The position numbers and the translations under genes were made by a program. A stretch of 43,594 bases of DNA from Arcobacter cryaerophilus gv. crypticus (GTDB lineage: Bacteria > Campylobacterota > Campylobacteria > Campylobacterales > Arcobacteraceae): contig NZ_NXGI01000016.1 in the NCBI RefSeq assembly GCF_002993025.1, positions 1 through 43,594 of the forward strand, written 5' to 3'. Below, in pieces: positions 15,446 through 23,608 of this stretch (position 1 is the stretch's first letter; each line of letters begins with the position of its first letter). The notes below the pieces were generated by a model. It was not told the origin of the DNA, ran no database searches, and was given only the letters and a program-made list of their open reading frames with translations.

Positions 15446-15554
15446 AATAATGACAAAAAAAGAGTTGGGCTGTGATATTTTTAAAGATAAAGTAAAATAT
15501 TTTGAAAATACCTTAAGTAACATAAATAACAGTGTTTTAGAAAAAGAGAAATAA
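15420..15554 (+). CDS. Possible small charged protein (44 aa)
   Basis: An open frame of 44 codons overlaps the 3' end of the relaxase gene and ends with a TAA that shares its last base with the next gene's ATG (TAATG). An internal ATG at 15450 would give 34 residues. The product is Lys/Glu-rich and helical. The ribosome-binding site is weak. The close fit with the next start is the main argument for translation. Confidence 0.4.
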   Translation: MQEKEKIDKIMTKKELGCDIFKDKVKYFENTLSNINNSVLEKEK

Positions 15555-16129
15555 TGAAAATAGATATATTAAGTGACTTACATTTCGATAACTACTTCTA
15601 TTGTAAATACACAAAAGATGATGTAATTAAATTTTACAGCCAAATTATTGATTTTAATAATTGTGGTGATGTATTAGTAATAGCTGGTGATTTAGGACAC
15701 AATAATCATCAAAATATAAAGATATTAAAAATTCTAAAAGAGTTTTACAAAAATATAGTTTGTGTATTAGGAAATCACGATTACATAAATATTTTAGAAA
15801 TTGAAAATTTTGATGATTTTTATGAAATGGAAAAACCTAAAATCGAAAAAGTTTATAAAGATTGTGATGTAATGATTACTCATATTAACCCAAGTGTAAA
15901 AGATGAAAATATGAATAGTAAATATAAAAATAATCTATCAAATACATTTTTTTGCTTTGATGGTGAAGAGTATTTAAAAAATGGAAATATGAAATACTGG
16001 ATATTTGGACATAACCACGATGTTATTGAATATAAAGAACATAATGTTACTTGTATTTGTAACCCTGTTGGCTATCACAATGAGAGTGGAAATGGTAAGT
16101 GGATTAAAATTAAGCAAATAGAGGTTTAG
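15554..16129 (+). CDS. Calcineurin-like metallophosphoesterase
   Basis: 191 residues with the whole metallophosphoesterase signature: D8-L-H10, AGDLGHN (D46), GNHD (73-76), an ITHINP histidine and GHNHD. This is a complete dimetal active site. Substrates of the family range from nucleotides to phosphoproteins and nucleic acids, and nothing here narrows it. It follows the relaxase in the same direction and is followed by three unknown genes in close spacing, so it probably serves the element. Confidence 0.88.
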   Translation: MKIDILSDLHFDNYFYCKYTKDDVIKFYSQIIDFNNCGDVLVIAGDLGHNNHQNIKILKILKEFYKNIVCVLGNHDYINILEIENFDDFYEMEKPKIEKVYKDCDVMITHINPSVKDENMNSKYKNNLSNTFFCFDGEEYLKNGNMKYWIFGHNHDVIEYKEHNVTCICNPVGYHNESGNGKWIKIKQIEV

Positions 16130-16142
16130 GAAAGGAGACAAT

Positions 16143-16835
16143 ATGCAATTAAGTAAATATACACAAGATAATGACAAAGTTTTAACTGTCATTGATAGAA
16201 AAATGATTTTTAAAATAGATGATAATTTTTTTATAGATGATAAAGGAATTAAAAGTTTTACAGAAAAAAATATTGAAAATATAGTACCTTTAAAACTTAA
16301 CCAAGAAGTACATTATGCAAAAAAGTATATTAAAAGATGTACAAGAAGTGAAAATGGAATTATCTCTTTAGCTTTTAAAGAAGATATATATAATTTTCTA
16401 AAAGGCAAAGAGTATGATGAAGAAGAGTGTTATGTATCAAACGGAAGTTTTTTAGTTGCTTGTTATTTAATGAGCGTTCCTGTAAAGCTTTTTTATGATG
16501 GAAGAAATGAGATAACAAAAGATTTAGAAATAACAGAAGATATTAAAAATAATATGTGTAGTTTTGCCGAAGTTTGCTTACAAAAACCATTAAAAGAATA
16601 TGTTATAAAACCGACAAAAAATAGAACTTATTTTGGTTTGGAAATACATCAAGGTAATTTAGTTAAAGAAAATGATATTAAAAAACTACCTTTTTATGAT
16701 TTTTGGTATGAGAGTGCAAAAGGAAGCACTTATGTAATTATTGATGATGAAGAGTATATATATTTAACTGATTTTGAGAGCTTTTCAAAACTGTTTATTA
16801 AAACTGGAAAACATAGGTTTCAAAAAGGAGATTAA
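16143..16835 (+). CDS. Hypothetical protein (230 aa)
   Basis: A soluble mixed alpha/beta protein with no signal, membrane helix or motif I recognise. It starts 13 bases after the phosphoesterase with a strong AAAGGAGACAAT leader. The next gene begins 1 base after its stop. Four genes from 15554 to 17578 therefore look like one expression unit. The function is unknown. Confidence 0.75.
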   Translation: MQLSKYTQDNDKVLTVIDRKMIFKIDDNFFIDDKGIKSFTEKNIENIVPLKLNQEVHYAKKYIKRCTRSENGIISLAFKEDIYNFLKGKEYDEEECYVSNGSFLVACYLMSVPVKLFYDGRNEITKDLEITEDIKNNMCSFAEVCLQKPLKEYVIKPTKNRTYFGLEIHQGNLVKENDIKKLPFYDFWYESAKGSTYVIIDDEEYIYLTDFESFSKLFIKTGKHRFQKGD

Positions 16836-16836
16836 A

Positions 16837-17193
16837 ATGGAAACTTGTAATTATGAAGAAAAAGAAATTAAACAATTAAAAGTAAAAGATAAGTGGGAAA
16901 AAGATTTTGGAATTTTAACTTTTGATACAGTAAAAAACAAATTTCACTTTAAATATGATGATAATTGTAATGGCTACTCTTTTTCAGATATTAATATTCA
17001 AAATGGTAAAGAGTTTGAACAAAAGGAAATGTTTAATGTATTCTCTTTTGATGATAGTTTTGCTAGAAGTAAAATGATTGAACAATACAATTTATCAGGA
17101 AAAAGCAATAATGAAATGCAATGGTTTTTTAAAGAGCTTTGTGCAAAAAACAAAACTTTAAGCTGTAGAGGATTTTATTTTGAAGAAATGTAA
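16837..17193 (+). CDS. Hypothetical protein (118 aa)
   Basis: A longer frame opens at 16774, but the ATG at 16837 is preceded by AAAAAGGAGATTAAA, an excellent ribosome-binding site, so the shorter form (118 aa) is chosen. The product is soluble, with a FKYDDNCNGYSF core and three cysteines. It ends with an RGFYFEEM tail. It is not recognised. It overlaps the next frame by 14 bases. Confidence 0.7.
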   Translation: METCNYEEKEIKQLKVKDKWEKDFGILTFDTVKNKFHFKYDDNCNGYSFSDINIQNGKEFEQKEMFNVFSFDDSFARSKMIEQYNLSGKSNNEMQWFFKELCAKNKTLSCRGFYFEEM

Positions 17194-17578
17194 TGATGGT
17201 TTAGAAATAATAAAAAGAGCCAATGAGCTAATTAAACAAATCGAAAAAGAAGCTTTAGAGATAATCAAAAAAAGAGAATTGATTAAAAGTAAGATTGTTG
17301 ATAATAGTATAGAAATAGATTTTATTGTTAATTGTCTTACAAAAAAAAGATATGATGATTTAACTTATAATGAGAGATTATTTGTAAATGATATTTTTGA
17401 AAATGCTACCAAAGAAGATTTACAAGTTTTAAAAGATAAATATTTTATTGATTTAGAAGATTTAAAAGCTATCTTTTTAAGCTCTCCTTATAGTGAAAAT
17501 ATTAGAGTAATAAGTAGAAAAAATGAAAAAAAACTAGACAAAATCAAAAAAAAGACAGAAAAAAGTAGAAAAAAGTAG
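17180..17578 (+). CDS. Hypothetical helical protein ending in a 10-bp repeat tract
   Basis: 132 residues from a TTG start (GAGG 10 bases upstream). The start is uncertain because no in-frame ATG exists nearby. The first ~45 residues look like a coiled coil (EIIKRANELIKQIEKEALEI). The C-terminus is lysine-rich and runs into the tandem repeat at 17561-17650, where the stop TAG lies inside the second repeat copy. Copy-number changes upstream of that stop would alter the last few residues. The function is unknown. Confidence 0.65.
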   Translation: MKKCNDGLEIIKRANELIKQIEKEALEIIKKRELIKSKIVDNSIEIDFIVNCLTKKRYDDLTYNERLFVNDIFENATKEDLQVLKDKYFIDLEDLKAIFLSSPYSENIRVISRKNEKKLDKIKKKTEKSRKK

Positions 17579-17650
17579 AAAAAAGTAGAAAAAAGTAGAA
17601 AAAAGTAGAAAAAAGTAGAAAAAAGTAGAAAAAAGTAGAAAAAAGTAGAA
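17561..17650 (+). repeat. Nine perfect 10-bp tandem repeats
   Basis: The unit AAAAGTAGAA occurs nine times in a row without a mismatch, preceded by one degenerate copy (AAAGACAGAA, 17551-17560). Ten is not a multiple of three, so each unit shifts the reading frame. A TAG appears within three units in any frame. Perfect identity suggests recent slipped-strand expansion. The tract ends the four-gene unit and lies just before the large hairpin. Confidence 0.9.
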
Positions 17651-17670
17651 ATTCACAAAAGTCTTCATAG

Positions 17671-17729
17671 GCACATCGACCAATCACCGTACAAAAATCG
17701 CATACGCTAATTTTGGGTGATTGATGTGC
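17671..17729. repeat. Large hairpin at the right edge of the mobilisation module
   Basis: GCACAT..CAATCACC (17671-17688) pairs with GGTGATTG ATGTGC (17716-17729), with a 4-base bulge. An inner CAAAA/TTTTG stem encloses ATCGCATACGCTAA. AAATTCAC is repeated directly on either side (about 17649 and 17731). The tract is richer in G+C than its surroundings and lacks a T-run, so it is unlikely to be a terminator. It could be an oriT, a single-strand origin or a recombination site. Confidence 0.55.
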
Positions 17730-17919
17730 AAAATTCACTTAAAAAACTAAATAATTTTTTCTTTTTTTAGATTTTATGAATAAATAATTTTCTAACTTTT
17801 TATATATAAAACTAAATTATTTTTTATAAATATTTAATTTCTCTCGACAGTTTATTCCAATTCTATCTTTAGTTCTGATATTTTAAAAACAATTTTATTA
17901 AAATTACAATAGTTTTAAG

Positions 17920-17948
17920 TTGACATTTTAAATTTTATAAATTAATAT
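17920..17948 (+). promoter_or_regulatory. Sigma-70 promoter of the hsd operon
   Basis: TTGACA (17920-17925) and TAATAT (17943-17948) are 17 bases apart, about 110 bases upstream of hsdM. I see nothing else in the 17730-18060 gap except A/T-rich sequence. The long leader could hold regulatory sites that I cannot recognise. Confidence 0.55.
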
Positions 17949-18060
17949 ACATATAAATTACTTTCTTAACCACCTTAGAAGTTTCAAAAAAGTATAATCA
18001 ATATAAATTTAACACTATAAAAATACACACAATATTTTATATTTAGGGGATTAAAACTAT

Positions 18061-19623
18061 ATGGGTGAAGAGAATAAAAAAGCACTTGAACAACAATTAT
18101 GGAATATTGCAAATGAACTTAGAGGTAAGATGGATGCCGATGAGTTTAGAGATTATATTCTAGGTTTTATCTTTTACAAATATCTATCTGAAAAAATTGA
18201 AAACTTTACAAATGAACTTTTAAAAGAAGATGGTATTACATTTACAAGTCTTGATTCAAATAACTCTGAGCATGAAGAGATATTAAATAGCCTAAAAGAT
18301 GATTGTGTTCAACAACTAGGATACTTTTTAAAACCAAATGAACTATTTTCAGCTATGGCAAAAAAAGGAAATAGTGATAACAATAACTTTATCCTTGATG
18401 ATTTAACACAAGTATTAAGACATATAGAGTCCTCAACTATGGGAACAGAAAGTGAAGATGATTTTGAACACCTATTTGAAGATTTAGACTTAACTAGCAC
18501 AAAGCTTGGTCGTACTGAAGAAGCAAAAAATAAACTAATAGCAAAAGTTCTATATCATCTTGATAATATCAACTTTGAACTAAAAAATCATGATAGAGAT
18601 GTTTTAGGTGATGCATATGAGTATCTAATAGGGCAATTTGCAGCAGGAGCAGGTAAAAAAGCAGGGGAGTTTTATACTCCTCAAGAAGTATCAAAAATTT
18701 TAGCAAAACTTGTAACTGTTGGAAAAAGTAGATTAAAATCAGTATATGATGCAACTTGTGGTTCTGGTTCACTACTTCTTCGTGTAGCAAAAGAAGTTGA
18801 AGATGTGTCAAACTTCTATGGGCAAGAGTTAAATAGAACTACATATAACTTAGCTCGAATGAATATGATTATGCATGATGTTCACTATAGAAAATTTGAT
18901 ATTAAACAAGAAGATACTCTTGAGCATCCACAACATTTAGAGCATAGATTTGAAGCAATAGTTGCTAATCCTCCATTCTCTGCAAACTGGAGTGCAAATC
19001 CACTTCACTTAAATGATGATAGATTTAGTCAATATGGGAAACTAGCACCTTCTTCAAAAGCTGATTTTGCATTTATTCAACATATGATTTATCATCTTGA
19101 TGATAATGGAACTATGGCTATTGTTTTACCTCATGGTGTGTTATTTAGAGGAGCATCTGAAGGTCATATTAGACAATATCTAATAGAAGATAGAAACTAT
19201 TTAGATGCAGTTATAGGATTACCTTCAAATATCTTCTATGGTACTTCAATACCTACATGCATTTTAGTATTTAAAAAGTGTAGAGAGCATAGTGATAATA
19301 TATTATTTATTGATGCATCTAATGATTATGAAAAAGCAAAAAATCAAAACTATCTAACAAATGAAAATATTGAAAAAATCATTGATACTTATGCAAATAG
19401 AAAAGAGATAGAAAAATACTCTCATCTTGCTTCTATGCAAGAAATAAAAGAGAATGACTACAACCTGAATATTCCAAGATATGTAGATACTTTTGAAGAG
19501 GAAGAAGTTATTGATTTAGACAAAGTATCAAGTGAATTAAAGGCTTTAGAAATAGAGATGAAAACAACTGATGAAACAATAGCTTCGTTTTGTAGAGAAT
19601 TAAATATCTCTACGCCATTTTAG
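18061..19623 (+). CDS. hsdM: Type I restriction-modification system, methyltransferase subunit
   Basis: HsdM (520 aa, normal length) N6-methylates adenine at the site chosen by HsdS, protecting self DNA. The N-terminal HsdM_N region (LEQQLWNIANELRGKMDADE) is followed by GEFYTPQEVSKILAKLV, the SAM loop YDATCGSGSLLL (D230-) and the catalytic NPPF at 303-306. An AGGGGATT sequence lies upstream of the ATG. It opens an operon in which hsdM, hsdS and hsdR are separated by extra genes. Confidence 0.95.
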   Translation: MGEENKKALEQQLWNIANELRGKMDADEFRDYILGFIFYKYLSEKIENFTNELLKEDGITFTSLDSNNSEHEEILNSLKDDCVQQLGYFLKPNELFSAMAKKGNSDNNNFILDDLTQVLRHIESSTMGTESEDDFEHLFEDLDLTSTKLGRTEEAKNKLIAKVLYHLDNINFELKNHDRDVLGDAYEYLIGQFAAGAGKKAGEFYTPQEVSKILAKLVTVGKSRLKSVYDATCGSGSLLLRVAKEVEDVSNFYGQELNRTTYNLARMNMIMHDVHYRKFDIKQEDTLEHPQHLEHRFEAIVANPPFSANWSANPLHLNDDRFSQYGKLAPSSKADFAFIQHMIYHLDDNGTMAIVLPHGVLFRGASEGHIRQYLIEDRNYLDAVIGLPSNIFYGTSIPTCILVFKKCREHSDNILFIDASNDYEKAKNQNYLTNENIEKIIDTYANRKEIEKYSHLASMQEIKENDYNLNIPRYVDTFEEEEVIDLDKVSSELKALEIEMKTTDETIASFCRELNISTPF

Positions 19624-19632
19624 GAGATAGTT

Positions 19633-20592
19633 TTGGAATACTCTTATAAAAGACTAAATTTAGATAGCTATATAGAACTATTATATAAAGAGGGTTTTCA
19701 AAAATCTAAATATGAATATGACCAATTAAAAGAAATAATTGAAGAAATTGGAATTTTTAGATTTAAAGGATATGTAAAAGCATTTCGAAAAGATGTAAGT
19801 GAATATAGTATAGATGATGTTTTGGAGCTTTATAACTTGGATAGACAAATTTCTATAAATTTATTTAAATCAACTTCTCAAATTGAAATAAAATTAAAAA
19901 CTTACCTAATAGAGATTGCTTATAGTCTTACAAATAATCCATTTTTCTATCTTTTAAAAGATTCATATGTTGATAATTTTAAATTAAGTGATGAATCTAT
20001 TTATGATTGGGAAGTAAAAGAGCTAAAGAATAAAAAAAATGAAATATATCTTCATTATAGAGATTATTATTTAGGCAAATATGATTTTAACTCAAATAAA
20101 GAGAAATATTTAAAAGATAAAATATTAATTGACTTGAATAGTAATATGAATATAAATTATCCACCATTTCACTATTTTATTGAAAATGTTACACTTGGAA
20201 GTTTAATTAATATTATTTCAAAGCTAAATGTAAACGATAATAGTATTCTAAAACTTTTAGCAAATAGATTTGGTATGTATGATAAAGATGTATTTTTGAA
20301 TTATTTATTAAGATTAAAAGAGCTAAGAAATAGATGTGCCCATAATGGAAGACTATTTAACAGAAATTATAGAGGTGTTAAAGCTTATGGATTACACAAA
20401 AATCTTAGAAAAAATATTTATGAGCATAAACTATTAGATGTATATTTTTCAATGCAAATTCTTTTAGAAAAGCATTCCAAAATAAAAGACACTAAAATTT
20501 TAGAAGAGCTATTTGTAAATGATATTTTAAATAACTGTGATAAAAAAAGGGAAGATTTTATTATGAATATAATAAAAATAAAGACAAGGTAA
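19633..20592 (+). CDS. Abi_2-family (AbiD/AbiF-like) abortive infection protein with HEPN motif
   Basis: 319 residues. The Abi_2 pattern is visible: YELYNLD-type DRQISINLFKSTSQIEIKLKTYL (residues 70-92 in two parts), PFHYFIENVTLGSL, and LRNRCAHNGRLFNR. The last contains the HEPN R-x4-H motif (R232, H237) of metal-independent RNases. AbiD/AbiF proteins abort phage infection. It begins at TTG, 9 bases after hsdM, with GGAG upstream, so it is in the hsd operon. Insertion of abi genes between hsdM and hsdS is common in type I loci. Confidence 0.85.
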   Translation: MEYSYKRLNLDSYIELLYKEGFQKSKYEYDQLKEIIEEIGIFRFKGYVKAFRKDVSEYSIDDVLELYNLDRQISINLFKSTSQIEIKLKTYLIEIAYSLTNNPFFYLLKDSYVDNFKLSDESIYDWEVKELKNKKNEIYLHYRDYYLGKYDFNSNKEKYLKDKILIDLNSNMNINYPPFHYFIENVTLGSLINIISKLNVNDNSILKLLANRFGMYDKDVFLNYLLRLKELRNRCAHNGRLFNRNYRGVKAYGLHKNLRKNIYEHKLLDVYFSMQILLEKHSKIKDTKILEELFVNDILNNCDKKREDFIMNIIKIKTR

Positions 20593-20613
20593 GTGTGCAT
20601 GCAGGGACTTACC
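20588..20613 (+). promoter_or_regulatory. Hairpin between the abi and hsdS genes
   Basis: GGTAAGT (20588-20594) pairs with ACTTACC (20607-20613) over a 12-base loop. ACTTACC also overlaps a second small inverted repeat with GTAAGTG. There is no T-run. It starts at the abi stop codon and lies 47 bases before hsdS, so it may tune hsdS expression or mRNA stability. Weak evidence. Confidence 0.3.
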
Positions 20614-20659
20614 GTAAGTGCTGTAATTGTATACAACTATAGTTTAAAAAGAGTTTAAA

Positions 20660-21883
20660 ATGAGCAAAAGTATTAATGTACCTAAATTAAGATTTAAAGA
20701 GTTTAGTGGAGAATGGGTAAATACAAAACTAGGAAATCTTGGGAATTTTCAAGGTGGAGGAACTCCAGCAACATCAGAAGATAAATATTGGATTGGTAAT
20801 ATACCTTGGATTTCTAGTTCAGATATCATTGAAGGAGATATTAAAAACATTAAAATACATAGATTTATTAATGATATTTCAATAAAAGAATCTGCTACTA
20901 AACTGATAGCAAAAAACAGTATTTTATTTGTTTCTAGAGTTGGTATTGGTAAGGTAGCAATTGCAAATACTGATTTATGTACTAGTCAAGACTTTACAAA
21001 TCTAACATTAATAAAAGACGATAGCTATTTTATAGGATATTATTTTTTATCAAAAAACAGATTGTTAGAAAAATATAGTCAAGGTACATCAATTAAAGGT
21101 TTTACTATGAATGATTTAAAAACTTTAAAATTAAATCTTCCATCAAAACAAGAGCAAGAAAAGATAGCTTTATTTTTAGCATCTGTTGATACCAAAATAG
21201 AGCAACTTACAAAAAAAGAAAAACTTTTACAACAATATAAAAAAGGTGTAATGCAAAAAATCTTTAATCAAGAGATTAGATTTAAAGCTGATGATGGTAG
21301 TGAGTTTTGTGATTGGGAAGAGAAGAAATTGGGGGATATTTTTAGTGGTATAAAAGGTCAAGGACTATCAAAAGGTGACATTGTAGAAAATGGAGTTAAT
21401 AAATGTATTCTCTATGGTGAACTTTATACTAGCTATCCTGAAATTATTAAAGAAGTTATTAGTAAAACAAACTCTATAAATGGTGTTAAATCTTTAAAAG
21501 GAGATTTACTTATACCTTGTTCTACTACTACTACAAGAATAGATTTAGCAGATGTCACGGTATTATATGAAGATAATGTTTTACTAGGCGGGGATATAAC
21601 TATTTTACGATTTAAGAAAAATGGAAACTCTACTTTTTTTGGTTATTATCTAACTCATTATAAAAAATATGATTTAGCAAAATATGGTCAAGGGAGCACA
21701 ATCGTTCATATGTATTATAGTCACTTTAAAACTATGATAATAAAGATTCCACCATCAATACAAGAACAAAATAAAATAGCAAATTTTTTATCTTCAGTAG
21801 ATTCTAAAATCGAGCAAGTTAATAAACAATTACACTCTATAAAAGAGTTTAAAAAAGCACTTTTACAGCAGATGTTTGTGTAA
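20660..21883 (+). CDS. hsdS: Type I restriction-modification system, specificity subunit
   Basis: HsdS (407 aa) has two target-recognition halves. Each begins with a W.(T/E)KLG(N/D) motif (residues ~20 and ~223) and ends with a coiled coil: KQEQEKIALFLASVDTKIEQL and IQEQNKIANFLSSVDSKIEQV. The two spacer helices match each other well, as expected. The first half contains GGGTP...IPWISSSDI, a typical TRD. It sets the bipartite recognition sequence for both methylation and cleavage. Nothing suggests truncation or phase-variable tracts. Confidence 0.94.
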   Translation: MSKSINVPKLRFKEFSGEWVNTKLGNLGNFQGGGTPATSEDKYWIGNIPWISSSDIIEGDIKNIKIHRFINDISIKESATKLIAKNSILFVSRVGIGKVAIANTDLCTSQDFTNLTLIKDDSYFIGYYFLSKNRLLEKYSQGTSIKGFTMNDLKTLKLNLPSKQEQEKIALFLASVDTKIEQLTKKEKLLQQYKKGVMQKIFNQEIRFKADDGSEFCDWEEKKLGDIFSGIKGQGLSKGDIVENGVNKCILYGELYTSYPEIIKEVISKTNSINGVKSLKGDLLIPCSTTTTRIDLADVTVLYEDNVLLGGDITILRFKKNGNSTFFGYYLTHYKKYDLAKYGQGSTIVHMYYSHFKTMIIKIPPSIQEQNKIANFLSSVDSKIEQVNKQLHSIKEFKKALLQQMFV

Positions 21884-21892
21884 AGGTGATAA

Positions 21893-22756
21893 ATGGCAAA
21901 AACAGGTTCTGATTATGAAAGATTTGTATTAACAATACAGCAAGCTATACTTAATTCTGAAGAGTTTTCTAAACAAAAGAATATAAAAATTGAATTAAAT
22001 AAAAAGATTGTAGATAATACTGGTACTGAAAGAGAATTTGATTTATATTGGGAATATGAATTAGCAGGAATCACATATAAAACTATAATCGAATGTAAAG
22101 ATTATAATTCAAGAATATCTGTTGAAAAAATAGATGCTTTGATTGGTAAAATAAAAGATTTACCAGACATAAAACCAGTATTTGCAACTAAAACTGGGTA
22201 CCAAAGTGGTGCAGAAACAAAAGCTAAGCATAATAAAATAGATTTACTTATTGTTAGAGAGCAAATTGAAGATGATTGGAAAGATAAAAATGGAAACCCT
22301 TTTATAAAAAAAATATTCATAAGATTAATAGCTTTACCAGCTCCAGAAATAATAAATTTTCAAACATTTGTTGATGAAGATTGGATTATAAAAAATACTA
22401 ATATCGATACAACAAAGCCTATTACAATGCAAGGAATGAATAACGAAATATTTATTTATGATGAAAATAAAAATGAACAATATTCATTGCAAGAATTATC
22501 AAAGAAAACTTCAGAAGAAGATGAAGAAATAACAAAAGATACTTTTAGACATATTGAAATATTTGAAAATGCCTATATAGACTATAATAATGTAAAATTA
22601 AAATTAAAAAAGTTTTTATTTGATTATATTCGTCAAAATCCCATAGAAAGTAATATTGAAATAGATATTACAAAAGAGTTAATTGGCGTTATAGAATATA
22701 TAAACCAAAATAAAAGAACTGCAGTTTTTAAAGATAGAATAATAAAAGATTGGTGA
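21893..22756 (+). CDS. Mrr-like PD-(D/E)xK restriction endonuclease
   Basis: 287 residues. The N-terminal ~130 form an Mrr-type nuclease core: REFDLYWEY (D50), TIIECKDYNSR (E67, K69) and a following helix VEKIDALIGKI, giving the D-x16-E-x-K catalytic pattern. GYQSGAETKAKHNKIDLLIV fits the later strand and helix of the fold. The C-terminal half is not recognised. It lies inside the hsd operon, 9 bases after hsdS, and may act as a modification-dependent (type IV-like) enzyme. Confidence 0.8.
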   Translation: MAKTGSDYERFVLTIQQAILNSEEFSKQKNIKIELNKKIVDNTGTEREFDLYWEYELAGITYKTIIECKDYNSRISVEKIDALIGKIKDLPDIKPVFATKTGYQSGAETKAKHNKIDLLIVREQIEDDWKDKNGNPFIKKIFIRLIALPAPEIINFQTFVDEDWIIKNTNIDTTKPITMQGMNNEIFIYDENKNEQYSLQELSKKTSEEDEEITKDTFRHIEIFENAYIDYNNVKLKLKKFLFDYIRQNPIESNIEIDITKELIGVIEYINQNKRTAVFKDRIIKDW

Positions 22757-22793
22757 TGAATAATAAATAATAATTTTAAAACAAGGAAACAAA

Positions 22794-23594
22794 ATGAGTG
22801 AGATTGAAAGTCCAATAAAAGTTGATATATCTGAATCTACAAATGGTATATTAAATGCTTTATTTTTACCTGGTATAAAACAAGTAGGTATGGCTTTAGG
22901 TAATACTTTAGGATTGATTAATACGGCAACACTGCCATTTAGATTTGTAAATGTATATTCGCAAGAAAACTTTAAAAGATATACAGATAAAGTTAAATAT
23001 ATTCCAGAGGAAAAAATAAAAGAAGTTGAACCAGAAATTGCAATTCCTCTAATAGAAAAATTGTCTTATACTGGTAATAGTGATTTAGCAGAAGCTTATG
23101 CAAATTTATTAGCAAAAGCATCCAATAAAGATGATGTTGATTTGGTTCATCCTGGATTTATTAATAAACTTAATTCTATGTCTCCCGATGAAGTAAGAAT
23201 TTTAGAGTATTTAAAAGATTTTAAAAGTATAAGTTATATTGTTTTTAGAGCAATAAATAAAAAAGATTCTAGAACACAAAATTTAAGTTATAGACTTATT
23301 GGATTGGAGAGTGTTTTAGGTTTAGCACCAAACAGAATACAACAGCATATTGAAAATTTGATTTCTTTAAGTATTTTAAGAGATAGAGATGATGCTTCAT
23401 TGGCTGATGTTCAAAAATATGAAGAAATTATTGACTTATATAAAGATACTAAGATGAAATTTGAAATTAAAATTGCTAATGGAGAATATGGAGAAGATAG
23501 AGAGCTTGATATACAAAAATGTTTCTATGAAATTACAACAATAGGTAAAGTATTTATTAATGCTTGTACAACTTCATCGGTTATAAAAGTTTAA
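22794..23594 (+). CDS. Abi-alpha (DUF4393-like) protein
   Basis: 266 residues. The region IAIPLIEKLSYTGNSDLAEAY-ANLLAKASN..HPGFINKLNSMSPDEVRIL is the DUF4393/Abi-alpha signature, seen in abortive-infection type proteins near restriction systems. The N-terminus has a weakly hydrophobic helix (LPGIKQVGMALGNTLGL) that could contact membrane. AAGGAAAC precedes the ATG. It is in the same operon, with the hsdR start codon 14 bases after its stop. Confidence 0.78.
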   Translation: MSEIESPIKVDISESTNGILNALFLPGIKQVGMALGNTLGLINTATLPFRFVNVYSQENFKRYTDKVKYIPEEKIKEVEPEIAIPLIEKLSYTGNSDLAEAYANLLAKASNKDDVDLVHPGFINKLNSMSPDEVRILEYLKDFKSISYIVFRAINKKDSRTQNLSYRLIGLESVLGLAPNRIQQHIENLISLSILRDRDDASLADVQKYEEIIDLYKDTKMKFEIKIANGEYGEDRELDIQKCFYEITTIGKVFINACTTSSVIKV

Positions 23595-23608
23595 TTACAG
23601 GAAAAACT

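Noticed and set aside
15013-15523. Three minus-strand ORFs opposite the relaxase
   Set aside because: They overlap the relaxase coding strand, which has clear domains; composition is hydrophobic noise typical of reversed A/T-rich genes.
17561-17650. Possible CRISPR array
   Set aside because: The repeat unit is only 10 bp, perfect and head-to-tail without spacers. No cas genes are present.
17544-17738. 64-codon minus-strand ORF rich in Phe and Leu
   Set aside because: It is produced by reading the 10-bp tandem repeat in reverse; low-complexity artefact.
23564-23608. Extended N-terminus for HsdR from TTG
   Set aside because: It overlaps Abi-alpha in another frame and lacks a ribosome-binding site; the ATG at 23609 has one.
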